From Oceanobacillus sp. HTM 045 (GTDB taxonomy: Bacteria > Pseudomonadota > Alphaproteobacteria > Rhodobacterales > Rhodobacteraceae), in contig WNWL01000003.1 of the NCBI GenBank assembly GCA_009733745.1, forward strand, positions 434,001-498,000: 64,000 nt of DNA, written 5' to 3'. Below, in pieces: positions 23,625-32,512 of the stretch (the stretch's first letter is position 1; each line of letters opens with the position of its first letter). The notes beneath the pieces were generated by a model. The model worked only from the letters and a program-made list of their open reading frames with translations, made no database searches and was not told the origin of the DNA. The translations under genes and the position numbers were made by a program.

Positions 23625-24385
23625 CCAGCCAGCTGCCAAAGGGTCCGGGCAAGGACGAGTTCTTCATCGGCTTCCTTGCCAAGTGGCCAAAAAACCTGCG
23701 CTCTTTCCTGCCGCTGGCGGCGCTGGCACTGCTCGTCCTCTTCCCCGCCACCGCCTTCCTCGTCGGCGCGACCCAGCAGGACCCGGGCGACGGCGGCTTC
23801 GGCGGCCGCGCCGAGGTGACCGGCGTGCTGGAGACGCTGCCCTATCCGCTCCTCCGCGTCACCGCGGAGACCGACCGCTACCCCGTCGGCACCACCATCA
23901 TCCTCTCCGGGCAGGGCAAGCGCGGCGCGCAGGACGTGGCCGAGCCGTTGGCATGGCAGATGGTCACCGTCCGCGGCGCGGCGCTCAAGCGGGGCGATCT
24001 CGACATGATCCAGCTCGGCCGGATGGAGGGGCTCGACGCCCCCGCGCCGCGGATGATGGCGCCGGAACAGCTCGGCCGCTGGCGCCTCACGGGCGAGATC
24101 TGCGACGGGAAATGCCTGTCCGGCGCGATGAAGCCCGGCACCGGCCTGTCGCACAAGGCCTGCGCCAATCTCTGCCTGATCGGCGGCGTGCCGCCCGTCT
24201 TCGTCTCCACCGGCCCGGTCGAGGGCGAGGACTTCCTCCTCCTCGCCGGCAGCGACGGCGGCCCGGTCGACCCCTCGCTGCTCGACCTCACCGGCTCGCT
24301 GATAACGATCGAGGGCGAGATCGAACGGCGCGGCACGCTGCTTGTCTTCCGCACCGACCCGGCCACGCTGGAGCGGGCAGAATGA
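23621..24385 (+). CDS. Membrane-anchored protein with C-x3-C ... C-x3-C motif
   Basis: A 254-residue protein with one membrane anchor (residues 28-50) and a large periplasmic-type domain. Four cysteines stand as Cys161-x3-Cys165 and Cys181-x3-Cys185 in EICDGKCLSGAMKPGTGLSH and KACANLCLIGGVPPVFVS. They could bind a metal or form disulfides. ATGA overlaps link it to both neighbours, so it is an obligate member of the Rieske/ferric-reductase-like operon. I do not recognise a named family. A metal-cofactor or electron-transfer subunit is a reasonable inference. Confidence 0.65.
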   Translation: MTSQLPKGPGKDEFFIGFLAKWPKNLRSFLPLAALALLVLFPATAFLVGATQQDPGDGGFGGRAEVTGVLETLPYPLLRVTAETDRYPVGTTIILSGQGKRGAQDVAEPLAWQMVTVRGAALKRGDLDMIQLGRMEGLDAPAPRMMAPEQLGRWRLTGEICDGKCLSGAMKPGTGLSHKACANLCLIGGVPPVFVSTGPVEGEDFLLLAGSDGGPVDPSLLDLTGSLITIEGEIERRGTLLVFRTDPATLERAE

Positions 24386-24600
24386 GTTGGAAACGCGCCA
24401 TCGGCATCGCCGCCTTCCTTGGCCTCGCCGCGCTCTGCTGGTACGGCTGGGACTGGTACGACCAGCTCGCCTGGCTCGACGCCCTGCGCCCGCTCCGTCC
24501 ATGGCCGCAGGTGCTCAAGGTGCCGGTCCTCGTGGTGCTGGTCGCACTGTTTCTCTCAATGATTTCATGGGTCTGGCGCAAGACCGGCCTCGGCAACTGA
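24382..24600 (+). CDS. Small two-helix membrane protein, last gene of the Rieske operon
   Basis: A 72-residue protein (MSWKRAIGIAAFLGLAALCW...) with two membrane segments, residues 6-22 and 46-64, joined by an amphipathic loop rich in Trp and Leu. Its ATG overlaps the preceding TGA by 4 bases. It is probably a small accessory subunit of the membrane redox complex. The 111 bases after it, before the hybrid kinase gene, contain no gene. Confidence 0.6.
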   Translation: MSWKRAIGIAAFLGLAALCWYGWDWYDQLAWLDALRPLRPWPQVLKVPVLVVLVALFLSMISWVWRKTGLGN

Positions 24601-24711
24601 GGTCGGTTACAGCTTGGCAGTGAAGGCCTCCGGGAGCGGCCGCGAAGGGGTTTACCCCTCCTTCACAAAATTCCCGGACCTTGCGCCCGGTATCAAACAG
24701 CCAGGCGCGAG

Positions 24712-26055
24712 ATGTTCGATCCACGTACCGGACTGCTGATAGCAGGCGTCCTTCTGGTGCCGTCGATCGCACTGGTCGCCGGCCCCGGCTGGCTCACCGC
24801 GTCCGCCTACGTGGTCGGGTTCCTTGCCGCGTGGCGGCTGCAATCGCATTTCACGCAGTCGGTGCGCGTTCGTGCGCGGGAGCGAGAGGCCACCGCCGCC
24901 GCCCTCGCCGCCGCCAAGACCCGATTTGTCACCGATCTCAGCCACGAGATCCGCACACCGATGAACGGCGTCATCGGCATGGCCGCGGCGCTGGAGTCGA
25001 GCGACCTTTCGTCCAACCAGGCCAGCATGGTCGCCACGCTCCGCGCCTCTGGCGAGAGCATGATGCACCTCGTCAACCAGGTGCTCGACCTGTCGCGGAT
25101 CGAGGCGGGCTATTTCGAGGCGCAGTCGGCGCCGTTCTCCCTCGGCGACCTGCTCGACCAGCTTCGCGCCCTCAACGCCCCCGCCGCATCCACCAAGGGC
25201 ATCGAGCTGGAGATCGGCCCCGTCCCGGTGGCGGAGGCCAGCCGCATCGGCGACCGGGAGCGGATCCGCCAGGTGCTGCAGAACCTGATCTCCAACGCCA
25301 TCAAGTTCACGGAGGACGGCACCGTGCGCGTCACCGTCGCGCTCGCGCCCGGCGCGCCGGATGTCGCCTTCTCCGTCGCCGACACCGGAATCGGCATGGA
25401 GGCGGATGCGGTCCAGCGGATCTTCCGCCCCTACGAGCAGGCCGAGAGCGACACCGCCCGTCGCTTCGGCGGCACCGGCCTCGGCCTCGCGATCAGCCGG
25501 CAGATCGCCGAGCGGCTGGGGGGCGAGCTCGCCGCCGAATCCGTGCCGGGGGAGGGGTCGGTCTTCACTCTCCGCGTGCCCCTTCCCGCCGAGGAGAAGG
25601 CCGCGCCCGGGCCGGAAGGCAGCGCGGGACAGCGCCTCCGCGCGGTAGGGCGGCGTGTCCTGATCGCCGATGACAATGTCACCAACGTGCGCGTCCTGAT
25701 GGCCCTGATGCGGCGCACCGGTGCGGAAATCACCGCCGTCGACAATGGCGAGGACGCCGTCGCCGCCCACGCCGCCGGGAGCTTCGACGCCGTCCTGATG
25801 GACATCTCCATGCCCGGAATGGACGGAATCACCGCGCTGAAGAAGATGCGCCAGGCCGAAGCCGCCGATACCCGGCCACGCACCCCCGTGATCGCCTTCA
25901 CCGGCCTCGCCTTCGAGCACGAGGTGCGCGAGATCATGGCGGAGGATTTCGACGCCCACCTGTCGAAACCGGTCGACGTGGAGCATTTCTACGAGGTCCT
26001 GGGCGACGTACTCGCCGGAGATCCCCCGGCCACGGACTGCGCCGGGGCTGCCTGA
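24712..26055 (+). CDS. Hybrid sensor histidine kinase with C-terminal receiver
   Basis: A 447-residue protein. Two short membrane helices (residues 7-24 and 28-43) are followed by a HisKA domain with DLSHEIRTPMNG (phospho-acceptor His78), a HATPase domain (N-box NLISNAIKF 191-199; G1 DTGIGME; G2 GGTGLGLAI), and a receiver domain from residue 314 (phospho-acceptor Asp364 in LMDISMPGMDG, Lys419). There is almost no extracytoplasmic sensing region, so the signal may be membrane-borne. No partner response regulator or phosphotransferase lies next to it. It begins 111 bases after the Rieske operon and could be co-transcribed with it. Confidence 0.9.
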   Translation: MFDPRTGLLIAGVLLVPSIALVAGPGWLTASAYVVGFLAAWRLQSHFTQSVRVRAREREATAAALAAAKTRFVTDLSHEIRTPMNGVIGMAAALESSDLSSNQASMVATLRASGESMMHLVNQVLDLSRIEAGYFEAQSAPFSLGDLLDQLRALNAPAASTKGIELEIGPVPVAEASRIGDRERIRQVLQNLISNAIKFTEDGTVRVTVALAPGAPDVAFSVADTGIGMEADAVQRIFRPYEQAESDTARRFGGTGLGLAISRQIAERLGGELAAESVPGEGSVFTLRVPLPAEEKAAPGPEGSAGQRLRAVGRRVLIADDNVTNVRVLMALMRRTGAEITAVDNGEDAVAAHAAGSFDAVLMDISMPGMDGITALKKMRQAEAADTRPRTPVIAFTGLAFEHEVREIMAEDFDAHLSKPVDVEHFYEVLGDVLAGDPPATDCAGAA

Positions 26056-26069
26056 AGCCAGCGCCTCGC

Positions 26070-26894
26070 CTAGATCCCGAACCGCCGCCGCAACGGCATC
26101 ACCCGCCGCCCGATATGCCGCTCCAGCGCCAGCGTCATCCGCGCACGGTCGAGAGATCCCAATCCCGCGGTCCCGATCCGGCGCGCGCAGAATGCGCGGA
26201 AATCCCCCGCGATCTTCCGGCAGTCCGCCGTCGTCATCGGCCGCGCGGCCTTCTCCGCGTAGGCGTTGAGCCGGTGGAAGAACACCGCGTCGTCCGCGAA
26301 GGCCACCCGTCCGGCAAGGATCGCCGGGAACATCATCAGGTGGTCCCAGGCCCAGAGATGCGGGTACTCCGCGATCACCACCCGAATCGTCTCCACCGCG
26401 TAATCCCGTCGCATCATCCCGTAGAACCACCCCGCTCGCGAGCGCGCGAGCAACGCGGCAGGCGCCATCCCGGGCCGCAACCCCGCCACCGGATGCATCC
26501 GCTTCCGTGCGGAGCCGATCCGCACCGTCCCCGACCGCGGCGCGACCAGCCAGGCATCCGGCGCCGCGTCCATGGCGGCGTTCAGCTCCGCGAGAAACTC
26601 CCGGTTGGAAAGGTCGTCATAGGCCCGCCACAGGAACCGGTCGCACCGCGCCGCCTCCGCCACGGCGAGGTAGTTCGGCAACGGCCCGAGATTCTCCGCC
26701 TGCCGGATCAGCCGAAACCGCCCGTCCATCGCGCAGTACCGTTCCGCGATCTCCGCCGTGTCGTCCGTCGAGGCGTTGTCCGAGATCATCACCTCGAAAT
26801 CGGCGAGGGTCTGCGCCCGCAGGTCGTCCAGCGTCTCCGCCAGCAGCGATGCACCGTTGTAGACCGGCACCCCGATCGAGATGCGCGGGGTCAT
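26070..26894 (-). CDS. Family 2 glycosyltransferase
   Basis: A 274-residue GT2 enzyme: ISIGVPVYNGASLLAETLDDL at the N-terminus, DFEVMISDNASTDDTAEIAE with the nucleotide-binding Asp, and AYDDLSNREFL in place of the usual DxD-type region. The C-terminal part (GWFYGMMRRDYAVETIR; WDHLMMFPAILAGRVAF) is typical of bacterial surface-polysaccharide transferases. ATG 26894 overlaps the stop of the upstream gene by 4 bases. It forms a set with a glycosyltransferase-like and a methyltransferase gene. Donor and acceptor unknown. Confidence 0.85.
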   Translation of the reverse strand: MTPRISIGVPVYNGASLLAETLDDLRAQTLADFEVMISDNASTDDTAEIAERYCAMDGRFRLIRQAENLGPLPNYLAVAEAARCDRFLWRAYDDLSNREFLAELNAAMDAAPDAWLVAPRSGTVRIGSARKRMHPVAGLRPGMAPAALLARSRAGWFYGMMRRDYAVETIRVVIAEYPHLWAWDHLMMFPAILAGRVAFADDAVFFHRLNAYAEKAARPMTTADCRKIAGDFRAFCARRIGTAGLGSLDRARMTLALERHIGRRVMPLRRRFGI

Positions 26895-27676
26895 GCGATC
26901 CACGACTGCACCCGCTCCAGCACGTTCCGCACCGGCACGACGGCCCGGTCGCCCCACGCCAGCCGCGCCAGCTTCAGCCGCCGCCGGTAGCTCGAGGCGG
27001 CGTAATCCCGCGTGCGGTTGTCGGAGATCAGCAGGTTCTCCTGCTCGCCCCAGCGGAAGGTCGCGCTCTCCGGCCAGTCGCCCGCACCGAAGACACCGCC
27101 GTCGCGCCCCGCGACGTATGGCACGAGGTCGCGCTCCACGAGTTGCCGCGTCAGGCTCCGGAGCCCGCCCTCGAACCGGTTGCTGTCGCGCTTGGTCGCG
27201 AGCGGGCCGAAATCGAGCCCGGCGAACACCTCCCGGCGCATCAGGAAGCCGTTGGTGCGGACATGCGCATTCGGAAACATGGCCGCGTCGGCCCGCTCCC
27301 AGCTTGCCGTCGCCGCGGCCACGCCGGCCTTGCCGTCGCTGGAGAAGGCGGAGAGCAGGATCGAGAGCCACCCCTCCGCCTCGATCGCCGCATGGGAATT
27401 CAGGAAGCAGACGAACCCGTCATCCACCGCCCCCGCAGCGTGCCGGTAGGCGGTGATGTCGAATCCCTCGTCGCCGATCTCGAGGAACTCCGCCGAGCGG
27501 ACGCGGGCGGAGATCTGCGCCCGCACCGCCGCCGTGTCGTCGAAACCCTTGAGGATCGCCACGAACCGGTGCGCCTCGCCCGCGTCGCGCGTGGCGTAGG
27601 TCTCCAGGAACCGCTCCAGCCAGCCGGGCGGATTCCCGGCTCGGACCAGGTGGCAGACGGCTACGCCCGCCGCCAT
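26891..27676 (-). CDS. Glycosyltransferase-like protein
   Basis: A 261-residue protein with a GT-A-like arrangement: CHLVRAGNPPGWLERFLETY, then FLEIGDEGFDITAYRHAAG and FVCFLNSHAAIEAEGWL, where a nucleotide-sugar transferase would have its DxD region. The central part (MFPNAHVRTNGFLMRREVFAGL) resembles Rhodobacterales glycosyltransferases of unassigned family. It overlaps the downstream GT2 gene by 4 bases and follows the methyltransferase gene by 4 bases. It is probably part of surface glycan assembly. Confidence 0.65.
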   Translation of the reverse strand: MAAGVAVCHLVRAGNPPGWLERFLETYATRDAGEAHRFVAILKGFDDTAAVRAQISARVRSAEFLEIGDEGFDITAYRHAAGAVDDGFVCFLNSHAAIEAEGWLSILLSAFSSDGKAGVAAATASWERADAAMFPNAHVRTNGFLMRREVFAGLDFGPLATKRDSNRFEGGLRSLTRQLVERDLVPYVAGRDGGVFGAGDWPESATFRWGEQENLLISDNRTRDYAASSYRRRLKLARLAWGDRAVVPVRNVLERVQSWIA

Positions 27677-27680
27677 GGGA

Positions 27681-28349
27681 TCAGAGCTTGCCCCAGCCGA
27701 AACGCCGGTTCAGCCAGGTCGAGCCGGAACCAGACTTGCCGGTGTAGCGCCAGACCGAGATGCCGAAGCGCGAGACGAAGTTCTCCACCAGCTCGAAATC
27801 CTCGGACTTCTTCAGTTCCTCGAACACCCGCGCGCAGTCCGGCACCTCGTGGGTGTCGTGCAGCACGCAGAGCGCGCCGGGCTTGAGCAGGTCCTTCATC
27901 AGGAACATGTCCTGCTTCAGGCCCTTGTAGGAATGGTCGCCATCGACGAAGGCAAAGTCGATGGTGCGCGCGTAGGGCAGGAGCTTCTCGCGCACGCGTG
28001 CAGCGTGGCTGTCGTCGATGATCTCGAGGACGATGTCCGTTTTCACCAGCGGCTTGATCCGCTTCCAGTGGTGATGGTTCGGATGCAGGCCGATGTCGAC
28101 GATGATGGTCTTGTCGACCTGGTAGTAGTCGCGCAGGAACTTGGTCTGCCCGCCCGAGGCGACGCCGATCTCGATGGCGAGGCGCGACGGCGGCTGCTGC
28201 GACATGAAGTGGACGAAGTCGGAATACTCGCCCACGTCCTGCTGCAGGTAGAGGCCGTCCTCCTTCACGGGGTAGCCGAACATCTCCGCATGGTCGGAGC
28301 CGCAGTTGCGGATCGCCTCGGCGATCTCCTCCTTGGTGGGTGTGGTCAT
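27681..28349 (-). CDS. Class I SAM-dependent methyltransferase (Methyltransf_24 type)
   Basis: A 222-residue protein. LAIEIGVASGGQTKFL (near residue 57) is the SAM-binding glycine motif, VDIGLHPNHHHW the second acidic strand, and FAFVDGDHSYKGLKQDMFLM the Asp-Gly-Asp-His-Ser-Tyr motif of the cephalosporin hydroxylase/Methyltransf_24 group often found in glycan and O-antigen clusters. ATG 28349 follows GAGAGAGGA. It heads the minus-strand trio with the two glycosyltransferase genes and is divergent from comM. Substrate unknown. Confidence 0.8.
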   Translation of the reverse strand: MTTPTKEEIAEAIRNCGSDHAEMFGYPVKEDGLYLQQDVGEYSDFVHFMSQQPPSRLAIEIGVASGGQTKFLRDYYQVDKTIIVDIGLHPNHHHWKRIKPLVKTDIVLEIIDDSHAARVREKLLPYARTIDFAFVDGDHSYKGLKQDMFLMKDLLKPGALCVLHDTHEVPDCARVFEELKKSEDFELVENFVSRFGISVWRYTGKSGSGSTWLNRRFGWGKL

Positions 28350-28571
28350 CGCAGCCGTCCTCTCTCGCTTGGCGCCTTCTAGTGCAGTCGCGGGCGGAAG
28401 GAAACTCCCGCTTCTTCCGGCGCACCGCGTCGAATTGCGCGTCCGCGGGCGGCCACGCAGGGTGCCGCCGGCCGCGCGCCGCGGGCCTGGCACCATCCAC
28501 GGGCGCGCGAGCCGACGCGGCGCTTGCAATCGCCGGGCTTTCGGAAAAGGATCGCCGCGGAAGGGTCCGGC

Positions 28572-30074
28572 ATGCTCTCACGTTGTTTCTCGGTTGCGTT
28601 TCAGGGGGTTGAGGCCCGGGAAGTCGACGTGCAGTGCCGCGTCGCGGCGGGGCTCCCGGCGTTCAGCATCGTCGGCCTGCCGGACAAGGCGGTCGCGGAA
28701 TCGAAGGAGCGCGTGCGCGCCGCGCTCGGCGCCATCGGCCTCGGCCTGCCGCCCTCGCGCATCACCATCAACCTCGCACCCGCCGACATGCCGAAGGAGG
28801 GGGCGCATTTCGACCTGCCGATCGCGCTGGCGGTGCTCGCGGCGATGGAGGTGATCCCGGCGGAGGAGACCGCCCAGCTCTGCGCGATGGGCGAGCTGGC
28901 GCTCGACGGCGCCATCGGCTGGGTTGCGGGCGTCCTCCCGGCGGCGCTGGCGGCGGCGGAGGCCGACCGCGCCTTCGTCTGCCCCGCCTCCTGCGGGCCG
29001 GAAGCGGCAGTCAGCGGAGCGACCGAGGTGATCGCGCCCGACAACCTGATCTCGCTGATCAACCACCTGACCGGCAAGCAGGTGCTCACCCCGCCCGAGA
29101 TGGCGGACGAACCGGCCGAGCAGGGCATCGCCGACATGGCCGACGTGCGCGGGCAGGAGCGCGCCCGCCGCGCGCTGGAGGTCGCCGCCGCCGGCGGCCA
29201 CAACATGCTGATGATCGGCCCGCCCGGGGCCGGCAAGTCGATGCTCGCCAAGCGCCTGCCGGGCCTCCTGCCGCCGCTCTCCCCGGCGGAGGCGCTGGAG
29301 GTCTCGATGATCCATTCCGTCGCCGGGCTGATCGAGAACGGCCGCCTGCCGCGCGCGCGGCCCTACCGCGACCCGCACCATTCCGCCTCGATGGCGGCGA
29401 TGGTCGGAGGCGGTCGGCGGGCATCGCCGGGCGAGGTCTCGCTGGCGCATAACGGCATCCTGTTCCTCGACGAGCTGGCGGAGTTCCCGCGCATCGTGCT
29501 CGACAGCCTGCGCCAGCCGATCGAGACCGGCGAGACGGTGGTCGCGCGGGCCAACGCGCACCTGCGCTATCCCTCGCGCGTCCAGCTCGTCGCGGCGATG
29601 AACCCGTGCCGCTGCGGCCACCTGAACGACGCCTCGCTGGCCTGCTCCCGCGCGCCGCGCTGCGGGCAGGACTACCAGTCGAAGGTCTCCGGCCCGCTGA
29701 TGGACCGGATCGACATCCAGATCGAGCTTCCCCCGGTGCGCCCCGCCGACCTGGTGGACGCGCCCGCCGGGGAACCCTCCGCGAAGATCGCCCAGCGGGT
29801 CCGCAAGGCCCGCGCCGCGCAGGCCGGGCGCTATGGCGGCGACCGGCTCAACGCATCGGTGGACGGGGAGGAGTTGCAGGAGGTCGCGAAACTCGACGCC
29901 GAGGGCCGCGAGCTTCTGATGAAGGCCGCCGACCGCCTACGCCTGACCGCGCGGGGCTATCACCGGGTGCTGCGCATGGCGCGGACCATCGCCGACCTCG
30001 CCGGATCGGAAGAGGTGAAGAAGCCCCACGTCGCCGAGGCGGCGGGCTATCGCCGGGTGCCGCTGGCGAACTGA
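28572..30074 (+). CDS. comM: YifB/ComM family Mg-chelatase-like AAA+ protein
   Basis: A 500-residue protein of normal length with an N-terminal Lon-substrate-like domain (FSIVGLPDKAVAESKERVRA), a Walker A IGPPGAGKSMLAKRLPG, a Walker B GILFLDELAEF and the zinc-like AAMNPCRCGH motif. ComM is a hexameric helicase that promotes branch migration during uptake of transforming DNA. ATG 28572 begins MLSRCFSVAFQGVEA, the usual family start. It is divergent from the methyltransferase and is followed by a terminator at 30154. Confidence 0.9.
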   Translation: MLSRCFSVAFQGVEAREVDVQCRVAAGLPAFSIVGLPDKAVAESKERVRAALGAIGLGLPPSRITINLAPADMPKEGAHFDLPIALAVLAAMEVIPAEETAQLCAMGELALDGAIGWVAGVLPAALAAAEADRAFVCPASCGPEAAVSGATEVIAPDNLISLINHLTGKQVLTPPEMADEPAEQGIADMADVRGQERARRALEVAAAGGHNMLMIGPPGAGKSMLAKRLPGLLPPLSPAEALEVSMIHSVAGLIENGRLPRARPYRDPHHSASMAAMVGGGRRASPGEVSLAHNGILFLDELAEFPRIVLDSLRQPIETGETVVARANAHLRYPSRVQLVAAMNPCRCGHLNDASLACSRAPRCGQDYQSKVSGPLMDRIDIQIELPPVRPADLVDAPAGEPSAKIAQRVRKARAAQAGRYGGDRLNASVDGEELQEVAKLDAEGRELLMKAADRLRLTARGYHRVLRMARTIADLAGSEEVKKPHVAEAAGYRRVPLAN

Positions 30075-30131
30075 GGGGTTTTGGCCGGGCGCTTCGCGCC
30101 TTCGGTACTCCTGAATGCCGACCAACCCTCA

Positions 30132-30186
30132 GCCCGGGCGACTAGCCCGGGCCACGCCCGGCCCTCCCTGGGGCCGGGCGTTCTCT
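30132..30186 (+). terminator. Hairpin pair, terminator-like, after comM
   Basis: A first hairpin GCCCGGGC/GCCCGGGC (30132-30139, 30145-30152) is followed by a perfect 11-bp stem ACGCCCGGCCC (30154-30164)/GGGCCGGGCGT (30171-30181) and TCTCT. This probably ends comM transcription. The rest of the 327-base gap 30075-30401 holds no gene. Confidence 0.65.
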
Positions 30187-30401
30187 GCCGTTGCAAGGAG
30201 ATCAGGGGGAGGGAGGGATTGCGAAGATAGACCAAGCACCCCCGAAGCAGCACTACGCCCGTCCAGGGCCGGTCGTGTCCCTTCGTGCTGACCTTCGGGA
30301 TTTGACAGTGGATTCACCGGTTGCAAGGTTGCAACCGACGCAAGCCGCTGATTTCAAACGATAAAAGTGTTAACGTTGCAAGCGGGGCATGCCCCGCCAG
30401 C

Positions 30402-30749
30402 CTACAGGCACTCCCCTTCCATCACCACCGAGACCCCGGCGGAGGCCGCCGCGCAGGCGTTGCCGTAGGTCTTGCCGTCGCAGCCGCAGACCGGGCGGTA
30501 CTCCATCGTGCAGGCCTGCGGGACCGGGCGGCAGATGCCGGTCTGGTCGGCCGCGCCGCACTGGGCGCTGATCGGATAGTCGCAGAACTGGCCCGCGCCG
30601 CAGCCGATCCCGGCGAGGCCGCCGCACATCCCGCCGGTACCAGCGGTGCCGCCGGGGGGCGGCGCCCCGGGTGCGGGCTTGCAGGCGGCGGCGAGCAGGA
30701 GAAGGAGAAAGGCCGTTGTCTTGGCCGTGAAACGCGCCGTGAATCGCAT
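30402..30749 (-). CDS. Lipoprotein with Kazal-type protease-inhibitor domain
   Basis: A 115-residue protein. The signal ends in the lipobox LAAAC (Cys23), followed by a Pro/Gly-rich linker. Residues 40-66 are Cys-rich (MCGGLAGIGCGAGQFCDYP), and residues 75-115 form a Kazal fold with CTMEYRPVCGCDGKTYGNAC and a final EC. Kazal domains bind serine proteases through an exposed loop. A membrane-anchored inhibitor may protect the envelope from host or self proteases; that role is inference. It is divergent from asd. Confidence 0.85.
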   Translation of the reverse strand: MRFTARFTAKTTAFLLLLLAAACKPAPGAPPPGGTAGTGGMCGGLAGIGCGAGQFCDYPISAQCGAADQTGICRPVPQACTMEYRPVCGCDGKTYGNACAAASAGVSVVMEGECL

Positions 30750-30853
30750 GGCCGGTATCCCTCGGTTGACCGGCCGCGAGCATGCCCGAACTTGCAATCC
30801 CCGGCAAACCGGATAAACCCCGCCCGTCTCCATCCAGGCTGAGGAACGGGCGA

Positions 30854-31879
30854 ATGGGCTATCGTATCGCCGTCGCGGGGGCCACCGGTAACGTGGGCCG
30901 CGAGATGCTGAACATCCTGAGCGAGCGGGAGTTTCCCGCCGACGAGGTCGTGGCGCTGGCCTCGCGCCGGTCGCTCGGCACCGAGGTGAGCTACGGCGAC
31001 GAAACGCTGAAGACGCGGGATATCGACCAGTTCGACTTCACCGGCTTCGACATCGCCCTCTTCGCCATCGGCTCGGAGGCGACGAAAACCTACGCGCCGA
31101 AGGCCGCGAAGGCGGGCGCGGTGGTGATCGACAACTCCTCGCTCTACCGCTACGAGCCCGACATCCCGCTGATCGTGCCGGAGGTGAACCCGGACGCGGT
31201 CGAGGGCTATTCCAAGCGCAACATCATCGCCAACCCGAACTGCTCGACCGCGCAGATGGTGGTGGCGCTGAAGCCGCTGCACGACCGGGCGAAGATCAGG
31301 CGGGTGGTGGTTAGCACCTACCAGTCGGTCTCCGGCGCGGGCAAGGAGGCGATGGACGAGCTCTGGAACCAGACCCGCTCCAAGTTCGACATGCTCGGCA
31401 ACGAGGTCGCGCCGCAGAAGTTCACCAAGGAGATCGCGTTCAACGTGATCCCGCATATCGACGTGTTCATGGACGACGGCTCCACCAAGGAAGAGTGGAA
31501 GATGGTCGTCGAGACCAAGAAGATCATCGACAAGTCGATCCGGGTGCACGCCACCTGCGTCCGCGTGCCGGTGTTCGTCGGCCACTCGGAATCGCTCAAC
31601 ATCGAGTTCGAGGACCCGCTCTCGGCAGAGGAGGCGCGCGAGATCCTGCGCGAGGCGCCCGGCTGCATGGTCGTCGACAAGCGGGAGGACGGCGGCTACA
31701 TCACCCCGCGCGAATGCGTCGGCGAGTTCGCCACCTATATCAGCCGCCTGCGCGACGACCCGACGGTGGATAACGGGCTGGCGATGTGGGTCGTTTCCGA
31801 CAATCTCCGCAAGGGCGCTGCGTTAAATGCGGTACAGATCGCGGAACTTTTGGGCCGGAGGTGCCTGCAGAAGGGCTAG
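30854..31879 (+). CDS. asd: Aspartate-semialdehyde dehydrogenase
   Basis: A 341-residue enzyme that reduces aspartyl-4-phosphate to aspartate semialdehyde for lysine, diaminopimelate, threonine and methionine synthesis. The NADP motif is VAGATGNVGREML (7-19), the catalytic Cys130 lies in ANPNCSTAQ, and the substrate His/Arg region is HATCVRVPVFVGHSE. Full length; the GAGGAACGGG leader supports ATG 30854. Confidence 0.95.
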   Translation: MGYRIAVAGATGNVGREMLNILSEREFPADEVVALASRRSLGTEVSYGDETLKTRDIDQFDFTGFDIALFAIGSEATKTYAPKAAKAGAVVIDNSSLYRYEPDIPLIVPEVNPDAVEGYSKRNIIANPNCSTAQMVVALKPLHDRAKIRRVVVSTYQSVSGAGKEAMDELWNQTRSKFDMLGNEVAPQKFTKEIAFNVIPHIDVFMDDGSTKEEWKMVVETKKIIDKSIRVHATCVRVPVFVGHSESLNIEFEDPLSAEEAREILREAPGCMVVDKREDGGYITPRECVGEFATYISRLRDDPTVDNGLAMWVVSDNLRKGAALNAVQIAELLGRRCLQKG

Positions 31880-31948
31880 ACGGGTGGAAACCGGCGCGAT
31901 CTCGGGTAGGGTCGCGCCAACGCTGTCGTGAGACCGGAGAGCGCCGAG

Positions 31949-32512
31949 ATGAAGCCCACCACCAGATCCCCCGCTAGCAGGATCGCCACCAGGATCGGGA
32001 CCGCCCTGCTGCTGCCCGCGCTGCTGGGCACGGCGGCCTGTTCGCAGATCACCCATCGCGGATACGACATTCCGCACACCGAGACGCTCAGCGTTTCCGA
32101 CGCACAGCGCTACCTCAAGGTGGTCGGCTACGACGTCGGCCGGGTGGACGGCATCCTCGGTTCCGAGACCCGCGCGGCGCTGACCGCCTTCGCGACCGAC
32201 GAGGGCCTGCCCGGCGGCGGCGAGATCACCCCGGAACTGTCGCACCGGCTGGAGCGCAGGGCGCTGCTGGGCGATGGCAGCGAGAGCCTCGGCGAGGCGC
32301 TGGCCGCGGTCGCGGGGGCGGAGCTTCTGCCCTCGGTATCCACCGCGCAGCGCCGGCTGATCGCGCTCGGCTACAAGCCCGGCCCGGTGGACGGCATCAT
32401 GGGCCCGCGCACCGCGGCGGCGCTGCGGGCCTTCCAGCGCGACGCCGGCCTGCCGGTCACGGGCCGCCTGACCCGCGAGACCGCCGAGCGGCTTACGGCA
32501 GCGACCGGCTGA
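31949..32512 (+). CDS. Lipoprotein with two peptidoglycan-binding (PG_binding_1) repeats
   Basis: A 187-residue protein. The signal ends in LLGTAAC, then two homologous repeats follow: AQRYLKVVGYDVGRVDGILG with TRAALTAF near residues 50-80, and AQRRLIALGYKPGPVDGIMG with TAAALRAFQRDAGLPVTG near residues 128-165. These are the three-helix domains that bind muropeptides. No catalytic domain is attached, so it is likely an envelope tether. ATG 31949 is favoured over GTG 31928 because a GAGAGCGCCGAG leader precedes it. Confidence 0.8.
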   Translation: MKPTTRSPASRIATRIGTALLLPALLGTAACSQITHRGYDIPHTETLSVSDAQRYLKVVGYDVGRVDGILGSETRAALTAFATDEGLPGGGEITPELSHRLERRALLGDGSESLGEALAAVAGAELLPSVSTAQRRLIALGYKPGPVDGIMGPRTAAALRAFQRDAGLPVTGRLTRETAERLTAATG

